A stretch of DNA of 49,758 nucleotides from NCBI RefSeq assembly GCF_000003815.2, contig NC_049985.1, positions 929,913 to 979,670 of the forward strand, in the 5' to 3' direction. The notes beneath the pieces were generated by a model. The model was not told the origin of the DNA. It saw only the letters and a list, made by a program, of their open reading frames with translations, and ran no database searches. Every line of letters starts with the position of its first letter. Position 1 is the stretch's first letter. Below are positions 47,801 to 49,758 of the stretch, piece after piece. The position numbers were made by a program, and so were the translations under genes. The stretch is from Branchiostoma floridae (Eukaryota > Chordata > Leptocardii > Amphioxiformes > Branchiostomatidae).

Positions 47801-48066
47801 TCGATAGTCCTTCTTGTAGCTGTGGCTCCCGATGTGAAAGCGTTGTCCACTATTTATTGTACTGCCCTAACTACAACCAACTTAGAAAAACCCTTCTCTG
47901 CAACCTTCAAGACCTTTTAACCCTTGATTTGAAAACTACGTCTGACCCAGTCTTAACCCAACTTTTACTCAGGGGTTCACCCACTTTACCAACAGAAACA
48001 AATAACCACATTATGCAACTTACACAGACATACCTACTCCAGACCAACCGTTTTCAAACTGATTGA
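44874..48066 (+). pseudogene. LINE ORF2: APE-type endonuclease and reverse transcriptase, frameshifted
   Basis: Endonuclease: MHLNVNSLVAGTKMDEL at the start, gap of N, then VYYRPPG, IIVTGDFNAKH, PSLIDLLF and a final motif reading GCHHSPIV where SDHxPI is usual. Reverse transcriptase: [95 protein letters not shown] (catalytic F-A-D-D). A frame change near 47190-47205 leads to a second frame (LKFKLPRHVLEVIYKSFIRP ... CSCGSRCESVVHYLLYCP), which carries the C-terminal tail to the stop at 48064-48066. One gap and at least one indel mean this copy is not translatable as read. Confidence 0.9.
44969..45130. other. Assembly gap (162 N) inside the LINE
   Basis: Ns interrupt the endonuclease coding region after the LNLDVIAV motif; consistent with difficulty assembling a multi-copy element. 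It is 162 = 3 x 54, so the frame is kept across it. Confidence 0.98.
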
Positions 48067-48404
48067 ACATTTTCCTTAAAGCTTGTATGTATATACATTT
48101 ATTTGTTGGATCCGTCATCCCATTGCTGTACTACTGTTTTATTTGATCTCACATTGTTTTGTCCTTTGTTTATTTTAGTTTCAAATGTCCTAGTGGTAAT
48201 GTTAATATTAGCTTTGCTAGAGTTCATTTACCACTGTGTCTTGTCTTATATGTATACCAATAAAAAAAAAAAAAAAAAAAAAAAAATAAAACTAGAGTTC
48301 CACGAACACATACCTTTGCCAAATAAACCAGGTTTGTTATGTAGAAAGATGTCTATAGACATAAAGATTTTATTTTATATGCTTTGTTAAGTCACACGAA
48401 CTCT

Positions 48405-49400
48405 TATTAATTAGAGTTTGGTGACCTATTACCTCCATGAAATAGTAATGACTTACAAGGGTCCCAAAATCTTATCATTATTCTTTGTAGGGGGTGGGGG
48501 TGGTGGTGGAGAGGTACATGTGTACAGGTTTTTATTGTTGTAATATTTTAACGAAAGAAAGTTTGCAAGTTCTTGCCCGAGGACTAATTACTTTCAGGAG
48601 TAGAATTTAGACTAAGATTGCTGTTATGTACATATTCCCTTACTTTTGGCATGACAAACTGATCATATGGCCTAAGGGTCAACTGACAGATGCAAGGTCT
48701 GACCTTTACTCCTCTAGAGTATCAGATTTCTCACAGCACTGCCACTGGTGGAATCAACCAAACCAGGCTGGGGGGTTGTAATGCTACAGAAGTTTTTGAC
48801 AAGAATGCCCCTGCTATCCCTAAACTAGCTGCTAGGGGGCCCAAACTTATGTCACTAACTCCTGAGCACAAGAGCTATCTAACACCTAAAATTCGTGACC
48901 ACAGCATGTTTAGAATATGAGAAAACACACCCGGAAGTTGCGCTGCAGTACCAAGGGAAGCCGCTAGGGGGCCCATCATCGAACTCCCCCTCCGTTTTCC
49001 AGACCCCTACCCACCCACCAAATATCATCAGCGTCCGTTGAAGTCTTCTCGAGTTATGCTGTCCACGGACAAAAGTTTGCAAGTAAACCGGCGCCTGCAC
49101 TTCCAACAAAGCCGCTAGGGGGCCCAAACTCGCAGCAATCACTCTCTGCTTTAAGGGGTCCCTACCGCTCAAAAATCACGACCGCAGCATGTCCAGAACG
49201 CGAGATATCAAGCATGGGCGTTCCGCTGCAGTACCTTAGCAAGCCGCTAGGGGACCCATTATTGAACTTCCCCTTCGTTCTCCAGACCCCTACCCACCCA
49301 CCAAATATCAGCTGCATCCGTCGCAGTCTTCTCGAGTTATGCTGTTCACAAACAGGGGGAAAACACACAACCGGACCGAAAGTATAACCTTAGCCATTCT
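48405..49400 (-). mobile_element. Dispersed element with ACCTCCATGA termini (copy 2, reversed)
   Basis: The left edge TTAGAGTTTGGTGACC, then TATTACCTCCATGAAAT, is the reverse complement of the right end of the element at 24228-25303. The interior 48770-48960 (AAGAATGCCCCTGCTATCCC, GCCGCTAGGGGGCCCA) is the reverse of 24395-24580. Two modules, about 48890-49080 and 49175-49365, repeat CCAGACCCCTACCCACCCAC and CTTCTCGAGTTATGCTGT. It begins about 120 bp after the LINE poly(A). Confidence 0.8.
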
Positions 49401-49683
49401 GGCAAAGGTAATTAGGAGTTGACGGATAGTAAGGACTCTTGTATAGCTTAGGTATTTTTAGATTATTATGTAATGCTGTACATGCATTTGAATTCTCAGT
49501 TTCAAGAAAGTTTTGTTGATTGAAATTATTTTTCATTTAGTTCAGTGGGGCAATTCCACGTACACAAAAAATAGAAATCCATTCCAAGAATACATTTCGA
49601 AGAAGCTACGTTTCATGTTATGTTAGAATAAAATGTGTAGAGGTTCAATGTTTATGTTATATGGTATCCCTCTTTTGTTGCAG

Positions 49684-49758
49684 TGAATACGAAGAACATC
49701 ACGGAGGTTATGCTGCGCTAGGTTATATACGAGGGGGGAAATCGACCTTGACCTTCGC
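49684..49758 (+). CDS. NTase-TPR copy 2, exon 3 (partial, runs off the right edge)
   Basis: T completes the split codon (AA+T, Asn), then EYEEHHGGYAALGYIRGG. The first five residues match copy 1 exon 3 ([20 protein letters not shown]), after which similarity is weak. From about 49728 the DNA reads ATACGAGGGGGGAAATCGAC, reminiscent of the CGAGGGG start of the mariner-like ends at 39333, so the exon may be interrupted or simply diverged. Confidence 0.5.

Larger units (their letters stand above)
43600..48287 (+). mobile_element. CR1/L2-like LINE, near full length, in intron 2 of copy 2
   Basis: Order: 5' UTR (about 43600-43724), ORF1 43725-44486, 2A-like leader (about 44687-44870), ORF2 endonuclease-reverse transcriptase (44874-48066, with a 162-N gap and frame breaks), 3' UTR, AATAAA at 48259 and a run of 25 A (48262-48286). 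Same strand as the host gene. The boundaries are approximate: I could not find a clear target duplication. A full-length, lightly damaged copy implies recent insertion. Confidence 0.88.
43273..49683 (+). other. Intron 2 of NTase-TPR copy 2, 6.4 kb
   Basis: Starts GTTAGTGTCTCCCATTTCTT, like copy 1 intron 2 (GTTAGTGTCACCCATTTCTT), which is only 340 bp. The extra length is the LINE (43.6-48.3 kb) and the reversed repeat (48.4-49.4 kb). Ends TTTTGTTGCAG|T. Confidence 0.8.

Overview
The window looks like a nuclear contig from an intron-rich invertebrate deuterostome. Amphioxus (Branchiostoma) fits best. This is an inference from three things: an AF4/FMR2 gene split by small phase-consistent exons, a CR1/L2-like LINE whose second ORF is preceded by a GDVHPNPGP (2A-like) motif, and dense short inverted-repeat elements in introns. 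There are two assembly gaps (14896-14995, exactly 100 N; 44969-45130, 162 N). No prokaryotic, organellar or viral gene was seen, and no rRNA or tRNA gene.

Region 1 (1 to about 22.6 kb, plus strand) is the 3' part of an AF4/FMR2-family gene (pro-orthologue of vertebrate AFF1-AFF4), a scaffold of the super elongation complex. I can assemble 11 exons, from an exon open at the left edge to a stop at 22587. They total 2088 nt = 696 codons including the stop, with every intron phase compatible. The first exon carries the AF9/ENL-binding-type motif; the last eight exons encode the C-terminal homology domain. Three of its introns begin with tandem copies of the upstream exon end together with its 5' splice site: 2 copies at 13142-13351, 12 copies at about 20552-21036 and 14 copies at about 21707-22290.

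Region 2 (22.6-30.4 kb) is non-coding as far as I can see: AFF 3' flank, a nest of terminal-inverted-repeat elements (24157-25626) and microsatellites.

Region 3 (30.4-49.7 kb, plus strand) holds two tandem paralogues of a gene fusing a helical-repeat N-terminus to a GlnD/DUF294-like nucleotidyltransferase domain and a homogenised array of about eleven 42-residue TPRs. Copy 1 (30461-36102) is nearly complete, but a 29-nt shortfall in one TPR breaks the frame. Copy 2 starts at 41784; its exon 1, intron 1 and exon 2 match copy 1, but its second intron is inflated from 340 bp to 6.4 kb by a LINE (about 43.6-48.3 kb) and another repeat, and its third exon runs off the right edge. Between the copies lies a decayed minus-strand LINE with a deleted mariner-like element inserted in it, and a foldback element. 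This NTase-TPR family is the least familiar system in the window. Its biochemical role is unknown to me; an innate-immune or signalling role is only a hypothesis.
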